DNA from: Streptomyces gossypii
GTDB lineage: Bacteria; Actinomycetota; Actinomycetes; Streptomycetales; Streptomycetaceae
Direction of reading: 5' to 3'
Assembly (NCBI RefSeq): GCF_025165795.1
Contig: NZ_JAJAGO010000011.1
Location: 62,001 to 126,000, forward strand
DNA length: 64,000 nt
Below, piece after piece: positions 17,504 to 26,301 of this stretch. The position numbers and the translations under genes are program-made. The stretch's first letter is position 1; each line of letters opens with the position of its first letter. The notes beneath the pieces were generated by a model, which worked only from the letters and a program-made list of their open reading frames with translations, was not told the origin of the DNA and did no database searches.

Positions 17504-17956
17504 CTACAGGTGCGCGAGCTTCTCCAGTACGGGAGCCGCGTCGCGCAGCTTCGCCCACTCGTCGTCATCGAGCTGGCCCGCCAGCTCGGCGAGCCAGGCG
17601 CTCCGCTTGCTGCGGCTGGCGGCGAGCATGGACTCGGCCCGCTCGGTCTGCGTGACCACCTTCTGGCGGCGGTCCTCCGGATGCGGTTCCAGCCGGACGA
17701 GTCCCTTGGACTCCAGCATCGAAACGATGCGGGTCATCGACGGGGGCTGCACGTGCTCCTTGCGGGCCAGCTCGCTCGGCGTGGCCGAGCCGCAGCGGGC
17801 CAGGGTGCCGAGCACCGACATCTCGGCCGGGCTCAACGACTCGTCCACCCGCTGATGCCGCAGGCGCCGGGAGAGGCGCATGACGGCTGAGCGGAGGGAG
17901 TTCACGGCGACCTCGTCGGCCTGGGACAGTTCCGGCATGTCATTAGGGTAACTCAT
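17504..17956 (-). CDS. MarR family transcriptional regulator
   Basis: A 150-residue winged-helix regulator with LSPAEMSVLGTLARCG, SELARKEHVQPPSMTRIVSMLESKGLV and the wing RLEPHPEDRRQKVVTQT. It heads the MFS exporter unit and presumably represses it. The ATG at 17956 falls inside an inverted repeat; an alternative in-frame ATG at 17938 would leave that repeat outside the coding region. Confidence 0.9.
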   Translation of the reverse strand: MSYPNDMPELSQADEVAVNSLRSAVMRLSRRLRHQRVDESLSPAEMSVLGTLARCGSATPSELARKEHVQPPSMTRIVSMLESKGLVRLEPHPEDRRQKVVTQTERAESMLAASRSKRSAWLAELAGQLDDDEWAKLRDAAPVLEKLAHL

Positions 17957-17971
17957 TACCTCGGCTAATGA
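17953..17971. promoter_or_regulatory. Probable MarR operator
   Basis: TCATTA (17953-17958) and TAATGA (17966-17971) are exact inverted arms with a 7-base spacer, right at the MarR start. AT-rich half-sites of this size suit a MarR dimer. This points to autoregulation. Confidence 0.6.
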
Positions 17972-18007
17972 CCAGTGAGTTATCCCCGGTGACTTGGTGT
18001 AAACCTC

Positions 18008-18029
18008 ATCTCACCCGTACGAGTGAGAT
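18008..18029. promoter_or_regulatory. 22-bp near-perfect palindrome
   Basis: ATCTCAC (18008-18014) and GTGAGAT (18023-18029) flank a centre containing CGTACG, with only one mismatched pair in 22 bases. It lies between the MarR gene and the ribbon-helix-helix gene, about 50 bases before the latter. It may be the operator of either protein. Confidence 0.55.
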
Positions 18030-18079
18030 CGTAGGGAAAACTGACCCGTCGCCCGCGCTCCGCCGGGGACGGTGAGCGG

Positions 18080-18316
18080 ATGACCTCCAGAGAACCGGCA
18101 GACCCCACCGGACCCGCAGTACCCGCAGAACCCGCAGGATCGACCGTGCTCAGCCTGCGCCTCGACCGCGAGCTTTTCGAGCGGCTCAGAAAACATGCCG
18201 CGAAACGCGGAACGAGCGTCCAGGACTATGTGATCCGGACGCTGGTCCGCGATGACTTCGACGAACGCTTCCAGACGGCCGTCGAGGAGACCGACCGCTT
18301 CTACGGCCGCACCTGA
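18080..18316 (+). CDS. Ribbon-helix-helix (Arc/CopG-like) small protein
   Basis: A 78-residue protein. After a flexible Pro/Ala-rich head of about 20 residues comes a ribbon-helix-helix fold: TVLSLRLDRELFERLRKHAAKRG, then TSVQDYVIRTLVRDDF. Such proteins bind DNA as dimers and often regulate themselves, sometimes as antitoxins, but no toxin gene is next to it. The palindrome just upstream is a possible target. Confidence 0.7.
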   Translation: MTSREPADPTGPAVPAEPAGSTVLSLRLDRELFERLRKHAAKRGTSVQDYVIRTLVRDDFDERFQTAVEETDRFYGRT

Positions 18317-18332
18317 AGGCCGCCGGACGGGC

Positions 18333-19817
18333 CTACCGCACGCCGAGCAGCTGCTCGATCGGGTCCAGCAGGAAGTAGACGAGGAAGCAGACCCCGACCA
18401 CGCTGAGCAGCCACGGCACCTCGCGGAACCGTCCGACGGCCGCCCGGAGCAGGATGAAGGCGAGCACTCCGATGCCGATGCCGTTGGTGATGCTGTAGGT
18501 GAACGGCATCGAGGCCATCGTCAGAAACGCGGGCACCCCGACGGTGCTGTCCGCCCAGTCGATCTCCCTGACGTTCGCCGCCATGATCAGAAAGCCGACG
18601 ACGACCAGCGCGGGAGTCGCGGCCTGCGACGGCACGACGGTCGCCAGCGGCGTGAAGACCAGCGCGAGCAGGAACAGTCCACCGGTCATGAGGTTGGCGA
18701 GCCCCGTGCGCGCGCCCTCGCCGACGCCCGCCGTCGACTCGACGAAGCAGGTGTTGGCCGAGCAGGAGCCGAGGCCGCCACCGGCGACGCCGATGCCGTC
18801 CACCATCAGGATCCGGCCCATGCCGGGCAGCTGGCCTCGCCTGTCGGTCAGCCCTGACTCCTCCCCCACGCCGATGATGGTGCCCATCGCGTCGAAGAAG
18901 CCGGACAGCAGCACGGTGAAGACGAACAGGCAGCCGGTCAGCAGTCCGACCTCGTGGAATCCGCCGAACAGGCTGATCTCCCCGAAGAGCCCGAAGTCCG
19001 GCGAGCTGACCACGTCGCTCGGCACCTCCGGGACGGCAAGGCCCCAGGCACCGTCCGGGATCTCCGCCAGCGAGTTGATCAGAATCGCCACGACGGTCAT
19101 TACGACAATCCCGAGCAGGATCGCCCCCCTGGCCCGCCGCACGATCAGCACGAACATCAGCGCCAGTCCGAGCACGAACACCAGCACCGGCCAGCCCTGG
19201 AGCTGACCGCCCTGGCCGAGACCGAGCGGTACGGAGGTGTGCGCTGCATCGGGGTTACGGGTGACGAAACCGGAGTCGACAAGTCCGATGAGGGAGATGA
19301 AGAGGCCGATCCCGATGGCGATGGAGCGGCGCAGCCCGTTCGGGATGGCGTCCATCACGCGCTGCCGCAGACCGGAGGCGACCAGGATCATCAGGACGAT
19401 GCCCGCCAGGAACACCATGCCCATCGCATCCGGCCAGCTCATCTTCGGGGCCAGCTGGAGCGAGACGACGGCGTTGATCCCGAGCCCGGCGGCGAGCGCG
19501 ATCGGCACGTTGCCGATGACGCCCATCAGCACCGTGGTGAGCCCGGCGATCAGGGCGGTCGCCGTCACCAGCTGGGCGTTGTCCAACTGGTGACCGAACT
19601 TGTCCTCACCTGCGCCGAGGATGATCGGGTTCAGCACGATGATGTACGCCATCGCGAAGAAGGTGGCGAGACCACCGCGAATCTCCCGGCCGAAGCTGGA
19701 GCCGCGCTCACTGATCCGGAAGAACCGGTCCACTCCGTTCTGCGGAACAGGTGGCAACGGATCCCCTGGGAACAGCTGCTTCATGGGACCGTGCGGGCTG
19801 CCGGCCGAATCGGACAT
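18333..19817 (-). CDS. NCS2 family purine permease (AzgA-like)
   Basis: A 494-residue transporter of the AzgA branch of nucleobase permeases, which import hypoxanthine, guanine or adenine with protons. The N-terminal FFRISERGSSFGREIRGGLATFFAMAYIIVLNPIIL is a hallmark. GLGINAVVSLQLAPKM and DAMGTIIGVGEESGL form the substrate site region. About 12-14 membrane segments are present. The start at 19817 follows CCGAGG; longer frames upstream lack coding character. It is divergent from the DUF2530 gene. Confidence 0.9.
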   Translation of the reverse strand: MSDSAGSPHGPMKQLFPGDPLPPVPQNGVDRFFRISERGSSFGREIRGGLATFFAMAYIIVLNPIILGAGEDKFGHQLDNAQLVTATALIAGLTTVLMGVIGNVPIALAAGLGINAVVSLQLAPKMSWPDAMGMVFLAGIVLMILVASGLRQRVMDAIPNGLRRSIAIGIGLFISLIGLVDSGFVTRNPDAAHTSVPLGLGQGGQLQGWPVLVFVLGLALMFVLIVRRARGAILLGIVVMTVVAILINSLAEIPDGAWGLAVPEVPSDVVSSPDFGLFGEISLFGGFHEVGLLTGCLFVFTVLLSGFFDAMGTIIGVGEESGLTDRRGQLPGMGRILMVDGIGVAGGGLGSCSANTCFVESTAGVGEGARTGLANLMTGGLFLLALVFTPLATVVPSQAATPALVVVGFLIMAANVREIDWADSTVGVPAFLTMASMPFTYSITNGIGIGVLAFILLRAAVGRFREVPWLLSVVGVCFLVYFLLDPIEQLLGVR

Positions 19818-20122
19818 GCGTGACCTCGGTGGGGTGGGGGCGCCCGTGGAAGGCGGATGAGCGGCACCGGTATGAGCCGGATGAAGGGCGACTTGGAGTT
19901 TCCTACGAATAAAACAGGCCGCATCGAGATGCATTCAGTATGAACAGATAACGACCCTGATCGCTATCTCCGCGCGTAGACACGGCACGTGGCGCGCCAC
20001 GGCCCGCCGTAACGTCCCACGGGAGAGCGCCGGTCACCCGGCAGGCTCGGGGGTGCGCAGGCTGGATAGGCTGGAGAGGACCAGCCACTGCGCCCCGAAA
20101 GACTGATCGAGGAGCCGGACCG
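19818..20122. other. Divergent intergenic region
   Basis: This gap of 305 bases has an unusually AT-rich centre near 19890-19970. It must hold the NCS2 promoter on the minus strand and that of DUF2530 on the plus strand, where TAGGCT near 20067 could be the -10 box and GAGGAGCC precedes the ATG. No purine-riboswitch core was recognised, and there is no gene. Confidence 0.5.
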
Positions 20123-20458
20123 ATGGGCCTGATGAACAAGTGGACCGACGGCGACCGCGTGGCGCCGGAACCGCTTGAGGGCAACGTCATGGCGACGGTC
20201 GCCTCCGGCACCGCGATCTGGTTCCTGCTCTTCCTCGTGCAGCTCCCCTTCTACGGCTGGTTCGACGACCGCGGGCAGACATGGTGGATCTGGACCTGCC
20301 TGACGGGTGCCGGGCTCGGCCTGATCGGCATCTGGTACGTCCGGGGGCGCGACGCGGCGCTCCGCCGTGCGGCTGCGCAGGCAGCGGAGACGGCGGGGGC
20401 AGCCGAGGCGGGCACGGAGACCGATACCGCAGGGAACGGCGCGCCCACCGCCGACTAG
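20123..20458 (+). CDS. DUF2530 domain membrane protein
   Basis: A 111-residue protein with two membrane helices (ATVASGTAIWFLLFLVQLPFYGWF and WWIWTCLTGAGLGLIGIWYVRGRD), followed by an Ala/Glu/Thr-rich cytosolic tail. The first helices and WTDGDRVAPEPLEGN match the DUF2530 family of actinobacteria. The position beside an NCS2 permease is common in Streptomyces. Function unknown. Confidence 0.85.
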   Translation: MGLMNKWTDGDRVAPEPLEGNVMATVASGTAIWFLLFLVQLPFYGWFDDRGQTWWIWTCLTGAGLGLIGIWYVRGRDAALRRAAAQAAETAGAAEAGTETDTAGNGAPTAD

Positions 20459-20529
20459 GCCCTGCCCAGGGGCTCACCCCGCGCCGCCACTCCACGCGAA
20501 GCGCACGAATCACCCGTAACGTCAGAAAC

Positions 20530-23118
20530 ATGACGCAAGGGGTCGGCAGCGACGCCGGTGAACCAGGACCGGACGAGGGCCCGCCCCCGGGACCACGGTC
20601 CGCCCGCGCACGCGGGCTCAGTACCGAAGAGGTCGCCGAGCGCGTCGCCCGCGGCGAAGTGAACGACGTGCCGGTGCGCAGCAGTCGCTCGGCCGCGGAG
20701 ATCGTGCGCGCGAACGTCCTCACCCGCTTCAACGCCATCATCGGCGTCCTCTTCCTGACCATTCTCATCGTGGGCCCGATCCAGGACAGCCTGTTCGGCT
20801 TCGTGATCCTCGCCAACACGGGAATCGGCATCGTCCAGGAGCTGCGCGCCAAGAAGACGCTGGACAACCTCGCCGTCATCGGGGAGTCACGGCCGGTTGT
20901 GCGCCGTGACGGGCGCTCCGCCGAGGTCCCGACCGCCGGGATCGTCCTCGGCGACCTGCTCGAAGTCGGTCCGGGCGACAAGGTGGTGGTCGACGGCGAG
21001 GTTGCCGAGTCCGAGAGCCTGGAGATCGACGAGTCGCTGCTGACCGGTGAGGCCGATCCGGTGGTCAAGCGGCCCGGCGAACCGATGATGTCCGGCAGCT
21101 TCGTCGTCGCGGGCAGTGGAGCGTTCACCGCGACCAGGGTGGGCCGGGAGGCGTATGCGGCCCAGCTCGCCGAGGAGGCATCCCGCTTCACGCTCGTGCA
21201 CTCCGAACTGCGCAGCGGCATCAGTCAGATCCTCAAGTACGTGACCTGGATGATGATCCCCACCGCGATCGGCCTCATCCTCAGCCAGCTCGTCGTCAAG
21301 AGCGAGGACGCGGAGGAGGCGGTGCGCCGGATGGTCGGGGGCATCGTGCCGATGGTGCCGGAGGGGCTGGTACTCCTCACCTCGATGGCCTTCGCCGTCG
21401 GTGTCATCCGGCTGGGGCGGCGGCAGTGCCTGGTGCAGGAGCTGCCCGCCATCGAAGGGCTGGCGCGCGTCGACGTCGTCTGCCTGGACAAGACCGGCAC
21501 GCTGACCGAGGGCGGCATGGAGGTCGCCGAGGTACGGACCCTGGGCGGCGCGGACGAGACGCGCGTGCGGCTCGTACTGACCGCGTTCGGGGAGGCTGAT
21601 CCGCGGCCGAACGCCAGCCTGCGGGCGATCAGGGACAGCTTTCCGGCCCATGGCGGCGGAGGCAGCCCAGGCCGCACGGACGGCGCGGGCGGTACGGACG
21701 GTGGCGGTACGGACGGTGGCGGTACGGACGGTGCAGGCGGTACGGACGGTGCAGGCGGTACGGACGGTGGCGGCACTGATGGTCGCGGCGGCAGCACGGA
21801 CGGTGGCGGGCGGCGTGCGGCGGACGGGGTGTGGGCGTGCATCGACGTGCTGCCCTTCTCCTCCGCCCGCAAGTACAGCGCCGCCGCCTTCCGCGAGCCG
21901 GACGGCACCCGCAGCAGCTGGCTGATGGGCGCGCCCGACGTCCTGCTGCCCCCTTCCCATGACACGCTCGCCGACGTCGACGGCCTCAACGCGCAGGGAC
22001 TCCGCGTGCTGCTGCTCGTGCGTACGGAGCACGCGCTGGGCGCACCCGGCATGGCGGACGGCACGGAGCCGCACGCCCTTGTCGTACTGGAGCAGCGGCT
22101 GCGGCCCGACGCCCGCGACACCCTGAGCTACTTCGCGGAGCAGGACGTGGCCGCGAAGGTGATCTCGGGCGACAACGCCGTCTCGGTCGGCGCCGTGGCG
22201 GGCAAGCTGGGCCTGCCCGGCGCCTCGGCACCCGTGGACGCGCGGGGGCTCCCGGCCGGACGGGACGCGATGGCGGGCGTGCTGGAGGACGGCTCGGTCT
22301 TCGGGCGGGTGTCGCCGCAGCGGAAGCGGGACATGGTCGGCGCGCTCCAGTCGCGCGGTCACCACGTCGCGATGACCGGCGACGGCGTGAACGACGTACT
22401 CGCGCTCAAGGACGCCGACATCGGGGTGTCGATGGGCTCGGGCTCCGAGGCGACCAAGGCCGTCGCCCAGATCGTGCTGCTCGACAACAGCTTCGCCACG
22501 CTGCCCTCGGTGGTCGCCGAAGGCCGCCGGGTGATCGGCAACATCGAGAGGGTCGCGACCCTCTTCCTCACCAAGACCGTGTACTCCGTGCTGATGGCGC
22601 TGCTGGTGGTCTTCTGGCAGGTCCCCTACCCCTTCCTGCCCCGCCATCTGACCCTGCTGGGCACGCTGACCATCGGCGTCCCGGCGTTCTTTCTGGCACT
22701 GGCGCCCAACCGGCAGCGCGCGAGGCCGCACTTCGTGCGACGGGTCATGCACTACGCGATCCCCGCCGGGCTCATCGCGGGGATCGCCACCTTCGGCACG
22801 TACCTGCTGGCTCATGGCCACTACTCGGGGCCCGGTGCGCTGGGGGCGGAGACCAGCGCGGCGACGCTGACGCTGTTCCTGGCCTCGATGTGGATCCTGG
22901 CGATCGTCGCCCGCCCGTACACCTGGTGGCGGATCGCTCTGGTGCTCACGATGGGGCTGGGTTTCCTGCTGGTCCTGATGGTGCCCGCCTTGCAGGACTT
23001 CTTCCAGCTGAGGCTGGTCGGCACGACGATGCCGTGGACGGCGGTCGGTGTCGCGGCGGTGGCCGCCGCCGCCATGGAAATCGCCTGGCGCGCGGTGGCC
23101 CGCCGCGTGCCGGCCTGA
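20530..23118 (+). CDS. P-type cation-transporting ATPase (CtpE-like)
   Basis: An 862-residue ion pump. The actuator domain has LEIDESLLTGEADPV, TM4 has PMVPEGLVLLTSMAFAVG, and the phosphorylated Asp320 is in CLDKTGTLT. The hinge is MTGDGVNDVLALKDADIG. The PEGL membrane motif resembles mycobacterial CtpE, a calcium importer, so calcium is a possible substrate. The nucleotide-binding domain carries a Gly/Thr/Asp-rich repeat insert near residues 383-427. TAACGT ends about 8 bases before the ATG, which suggests a leaderless message. Confidence 0.88.
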   Translation: MTQGVGSDAGEPGPDEGPPPGPRSARARGLSTEEVAERVARGEVNDVPVRSSRSAAEIVRANVLTRFNAIIGVLFLTILIVGPIQDSLFGFVILANTGIGIVQELRAKKTLDNLAVIGESRPVVRRDGRSAEVPTAGIVLGDLLEVGPGDKVVVDGEVAESESLEIDESLLTGEADPVVKRPGEPMMSGSFVVAGSGAFTATRVGREAYAAQLAEEASRFTLVHSELRSGISQILKYVTWMMIPTAIGLILSQLVVKSEDAEEAVRRMVGGIVPMVPEGLVLLTSMAFAVGVIRLGRRQCLVQELPAIEGLARVDVVCLDKTGTLTEGGMEVAEVRTLGGADETRVRLVLTAFGEADPRPNASLRAIRDSFPAHGGGGSPGRTDGAGGTDGGGTDGGGTDGAGGTDGAGGTDGGGTDGRGGSTDGGGRRAADGVWACIDVLPFSSARKYSAAAFREPDGTRSSWLMGAPDVLLPPSHDTLADVDGLNAQGLRVLLLVRTEHALGAPGMADGTEPHALVVLEQRLRPDARDTLSYFAEQDVAAKVISGDNAVSVGAVAGKLGLPGASAPVDARGLPAGRDAMAGVLEDGSVFGRVSPQRKRDMVGALQSRGHHVAMTGDGVNDVLALKDADIGVSMGSGSEATKAVAQIVLLDNSFATLPSVVAEGRRVIGNIERVATLFLTKTVYSVLMALLVVFWQVPYPFLPRHLTLLGTLTIGVPAFFLALAPNRQRARPHFVRRVMHYAIPAGLIAGIATFGTYLLAHGHYSGPGALGAETSAATLTLFLASMWILAIVARPYTWWRIALVLTMGLGFLLVLMVPALQDFFQLRLVGTTMPWTAVGVAAVAAAAMEIAWRAVARRVPA
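21676..21810 (+). repeat. Coding tandem repeat in the P-type ATPase
   Basis: Units of 15 or 18 bases beginning GGTACGGACGGT follow each other from 21691 to 21771, with decayed units on each side. They encode repeats such as GTDGGG and GTDGAG. The reading frame is kept because every unit is a multiple of three. Confidence 0.9.
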
Positions 23119-23133
23119 CGGGTCGGGTGCCCC

Positions 23134-24009
23134 TCAGCGCTGAGCGTCCTCGCGGTAGAGGTCGGCGAGCAGGGCGACGGCGGCGTGGGTGGCCGGGTGG
23201 GGGTCGTGGCGGCGCCAGATGAGGTGGACGGGGATGGGTTCGGCGTCGCGCAGCGGGCGGTAGCTGATGCCGTCGCGGCGGTACTGGGCGGCGGTGGCCT
23301 GCGCGGTGAGGCCCACGCAGCGGCCGGTGGCGATGGCGGCGAGCCAGTCGTCGACGTCCTGGGTGTACTCCACGGCGGGGCGGGCGCCTTCGGGCCACAG
23401 GTCCAGGGTGGTGGTGCCGGTGCGGCGGTCCACCACCAGGGTGCGGCGGCGGATCTCGTCCAGGCGGATGCTGCGGCGTCTCGTCCACTGATCGTCGGAG
23501 GCGAGGGCGAGGTAGCGGCGTTCACGGCCGACGACGGCGTGGGCGTGGCGGCGGGTGTCGATGGCGCCGCGCACGACGGCCAGGTCGCAGAGGCCCTCGG
23601 CGAGCCCTCCCGTGGGGGTGTTGTGGCGGATCAGGTGGAGTTCGACGTCGGGGTAGCGGTCGTGCCAGCGGCGCTGGAACTCGGCGGTGTGGCGGCCCAT
23701 CGCGGACCATGCGTGGCCGATGTGCAGCCGGGCGTGGCCGGTGGCGGCCTGGTAAACCAGTTCGTCGGCCTGGGCGAGCAGTTGGCGGGCGCGGGCGAGG
23801 ACCTGCACCCCGGCGGTGGTGGGGGTGAGGCTGCGGCTGGTGCGGTGCAGCAGCCGCACCCCGAGGATCCGCTCCAGCGCGAGCAGTGTGCGCGAGACGG
23901 CGGCCTGGGAGACTCCGAGCTCGATCGCGGCATCGGTGAAGCTGCCGGTGTCGACGATCGCGACAAGGCAGCGCAGGTGCCGCAGCTCCAGCCCCGTATG
24001 ACCAACCAT
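23134..24009 (-). CDS. LysR family transcriptional regulator
   Basis: A 291-residue regulator. The winged HTH covers the first 65 residues (LELRHLRCLVAIVDTGSFTD, ELGVSQAAVSRTLLALERILG, LLHRTSRSLTPTTAG). The C-terminal domain has the periplasmic-binding fold for an inducer. It is divergent from the EamA transporter gene over 68 bases, the classical LysR arrangement, and most likely controls it. Longer upstream frames would cross the divergent promoter. Confidence 0.9.
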   Translation of the reverse strand: MVGHTGLELRHLRCLVAIVDTGSFTDAAIELGVSQAAVSRTLLALERILGVRLLHRTSRSLTPTTAGVQVLARARQLLAQADELVYQAATGHARLHIGHAWSAMGRHTAEFQRRWHDRYPDVELHLIRHNTPTGGLAEGLCDLAVVRGAIDTRRHAHAVVGRERRYLALASDDQWTRRRSIRLDEIRRRTLVVDRRTGTTTLDLWPEGARPAVEYTQDVDDWLAAIATGRCVGLTAQATAAQYRRDGISYRPLRDAEPIPVHLIWRRHDPHPATHAAVALLADLYREDAQR

Positions 24010-24077
24010 GCGTCCAGCGTATAGGTGGGGCATCGGATGCATTTTGCGCATGCGCCGGTGTGGCGAACTGTCGTGCC
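24010..24077. promoter_or_regulatory. LysR-EamA divergent promoter
   Basis: This short gap holds a perfect 10-bp palindrome GCGCATGCGC (24046-24055) and the inverted repeat GCAT-CGG-ATGC (24030-24040). On the minus strand TATACG lies just before the LysR ATG as a -10 candidate. The symmetric elements are the likely LysR binding sites. Confidence 0.5.
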
Positions 24078-24974
24078 ATGGCAAGAACGCGCACAGACAC
24101 GACGGCCTCCGCGGCACAGGTGCCGCCCCGGTGGACCGGGATGGCACTGATGATGGGCAGCGGCCTGTCCAACCAGGCCGGAGCGTCGGTCGCCGCGCTC
24201 GCCTTCCCCGTCCTGGGGCCGGTGGGAGTGGTGGCGGTGCGGCAGTGGGTGGCCGCGGTGGTGCTGCTGAGCATCGCCCGGCCGCGGTTGCGGGCGTTCA
24301 GCGCCGCGCAGTGGCGGCCGGTGCTGGGACTCGCCGCCGTCTTCGCGATCATGAACCTGACGTTGTACACGGCGATCGACCGGATCGGGCTCGGCCTCGC
24401 GGTCACCCTGGAGTTCCTCGGTCCGCTGACCGTGGCGCTGGCGGGCTCCCGCCGCCGTATCGATCTCTTCTGCGCCCTCGCCGCCGCGGCGGGAGTGGTG
24501 GTCCTCACGCGCCCCCAGCCCAGTACCGACTACCTCGGCATCGGGCTGGCCCTGCTCGCCGCCGTCTGCTGGGGCCTGTACATACTGCTCAACCGTACGG
24601 TGGGTGAGCGGCTGCCCGGAGCACGGGGATCGGCCGCCGCCGCAGCCGTCTCCGGCCTGCTCTATCTGCCCGTCGGCGCCACCGCACTGTGGCTCCACGA
24701 ACCCACCGCCGGCGCCCTGCTGTGCGCGCTGGCCGCGGGCGTGCTGTCCTCCGCGGTTCCGTTCCTCTCCGACCTGCTGGCACTGCGCCGGGTCCCCGCC
24801 CGCTTCTTCGGGATCTTCATGAGCGTCAATCCGGTGTTCGCCGCGCTGATCGGCCTGCTGGTCCTCGGCGAGCACCTCCATGCGGCATCGTGGCTGGCGA
24901 TCGCCGTGATCGTCACCGCCAACGCCGTCGCCGTGGGCACCGCCGGCAACCTCTCCCTGAAGAAGGCCGCCTGA
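24078..24974 (+). CDS. EamA family (DMT) transporter
   Basis: A 298-residue permease with ten predicted membrane helices formed by two EamA repeats (about residues 20-145 and 155-290). The second repeat starts YLGIGLALLAAVCWGLYILLNRTVG. Such carriers usually export amino acids or other metabolites. An in-frame GTG at 24060 would add six residues. It is paired with the divergent LysR gene. Confidence 0.88.
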   Translation: MARTRTDTTASAAQVPPRWTGMALMMGSGLSNQAGASVAALAFPVLGPVGVVAVRQWVAAVVLLSIARPRLRAFSAAQWRPVLGLAAVFAIMNLTLYTAIDRIGLGLAVTLEFLGPLTVALAGSRRRIDLFCALAAAAGVVVLTRPQPSTDYLGIGLALLAAVCWGLYILLNRTVGERLPGARGSAAAAAVSGLLYLPVGATALWLHEPTAGALLCALAAGVLSSAVPFLSDLLALRRVPARFFGIFMSVNPVFAALIGLLVLGEHLHAASWLAIAVIVTANAVAVGTAGNLSLKKAA

Positions 24975-25179
24975 GCGGCGCTCATCGTCTGCTGAACGAG
25001 GTGTTCGGACGCTGTTCCACCGCCGTACACCGAGCGGCGCGGCGCAGCTGGCAAGCTGCCGTGGTCGGCCCGCCCGTGCGCGCGCGGTAACGACCTTGCC
25101 CGGCGCCGCATGGCGCGGGACCCCGGGCTGCCAGGGCCCGGCGGGTATTCCTCACCGCATACTGCACAGGGTCTGGAAG

Positions 25180-26298
25180 ATGTCTGCCGAGCACGCCACC
25201 GTGAATCCCGCAGCCGCAGCAACGCCGGCTGCCGCTGTCCCGCTGCCCCCGGAAGCCCCGGAGGAGTCGGCGGGGCCGCCGAAGCCCCGACGGGAGCACC
25301 GTTACGACATCGACCTGATGCGCGCCATCTGCGCGTCCGCCGTCATCGTGGGGCATGTCGGCGGAGAGTTCGTCGCCGCCACCGGCGGGGACCCCCGGAA
25401 CGGTGCGGCGGCCTACTGGCTCGGCCTGTTCCTCGATTCGGTGACCGCGTGGGCGGTGCCCACCTACTTCGCCATCGCGGGCTGGGCGGTCCTGGTCGGT
25501 GCGCCGCCCCGTAACGGCAAGACGCTGCGGACCCGTTCGCTGCGCATGATCGTGCCGGTCGGCATCTGGTCCGCCGTCTACCTGCTCTGGGCCCGCTGGC
25601 GGGAGACGAACGAGGACCCCACCTCCGAGCTGGCCCTGCAGGCGGTCTTCGGGAGCGTACGGCCCGCCTACCACCTCTGGTACTTCTACGCCCATGTGCC
25701 ACTGATCCTGCTTCTGGGCTTCGTGGTCCTGCTGCGGGCCGGTAAGCGCCCGTGGGGCGTCGCCGTCGCGCTGCTGGTGGTCGCCGCGGCACCGACGGCC
25801 TTCGGTGACCTCGCCCAACTGACCGGCTGGGACGTCCCGAAGTTCGGCTGGCAGGCTGGCACTTACTCGCTGGTCTACGCGGTGCTGGGCACGCTGCTGC
25901 TGACCCTGCCGCCCACCGGCCGCCGCGTGTGGTGGATGGCGGGGGCGGTGCTGTCACTGGCGGCCGTCATCTGGTCCCAGGACCAGGTGCACTTCGTGAT
26001 CCCCAACGCCAACGTGCTGGTGGCCGCGCTCACCTGCTGTGTGCTGCTCTCCCTCAACGGGCTGCGGATTCCGGAGCGGTTGCGTGCGCCGCTGACCCGG
26101 CTGACGGGGGCGGGCCTGGGCGCGTTCATGTGCCACGTGCTGCTGCTGAAGACCTTCGCGCCCCGCCTCGCCTCGGCGGAGCACGGCTGGCTGGGTACGA
26201 CGGCCCTGGTGGCGGCGTACATCGCGGCCGTCGTGGTGCCCGCCTTCGCCGCGAGCATGCTGTGGGGCCGCCTGGGGCTGCGGCGCTACCTGGGATAG
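25180..26298 (+). CDS. Acyltransferase 3 family membrane protein
   Basis: A 372-residue integral membrane acyltransferase (OafA/acyltransferase-3 type). RYDIDLMRAICASAVIVGHVGGEF carries the conserved Arg and His of the family, and about ten membrane segments follow, ending with a basic tail. These enzymes transfer acetyl or other acyl groups to surface sugars. The ATG at 25180 follows GGAAG. It converges on the polysialyltransferase-like gene with a 3-base gap, and the three genes here may serve the same surface glycan. Confidence 0.8.
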   Translation: MSAEHATVNPAAAATPAAAVPLPPEAPEESAGPPKPRREHRYDIDLMRAICASAVIVGHVGGEFVAATGGDPRNGAAAYWLGLFLDSVTAWAVPTYFAIAGWAVLVGAPPRNGKTLRTRSLRMIVPVGIWSAVYLLWARWRETNEDPTSELALQAVFGSVRPAYHLWYFYAHVPLILLLGFVVLLRAGKRPWGVAVALLVVAAAPTAFGDLAQLTGWDVPKFGWQAGTYSLVYAVLGTLLLTLPPTGRRVWWMAGAVLSLAAVIWSQDQVHFVIPNANVLVAALTCCVLLSLNGLRIPERLRAPLTRLTGAGLGAFMCHVLLLKTFAPRLASAEHGWLGTTALVAAYIAAVVVPAFAASMLWGRLGLRRYLG

Positions 26299-26301
26299 GC
26301 G

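Noticed and set aside
19818..20122. Purine riboswitch before the NCS2 permease
   Set aside because: No paired loops or conserved junction bases of a purine aptamer could be recognised on the permease strand.
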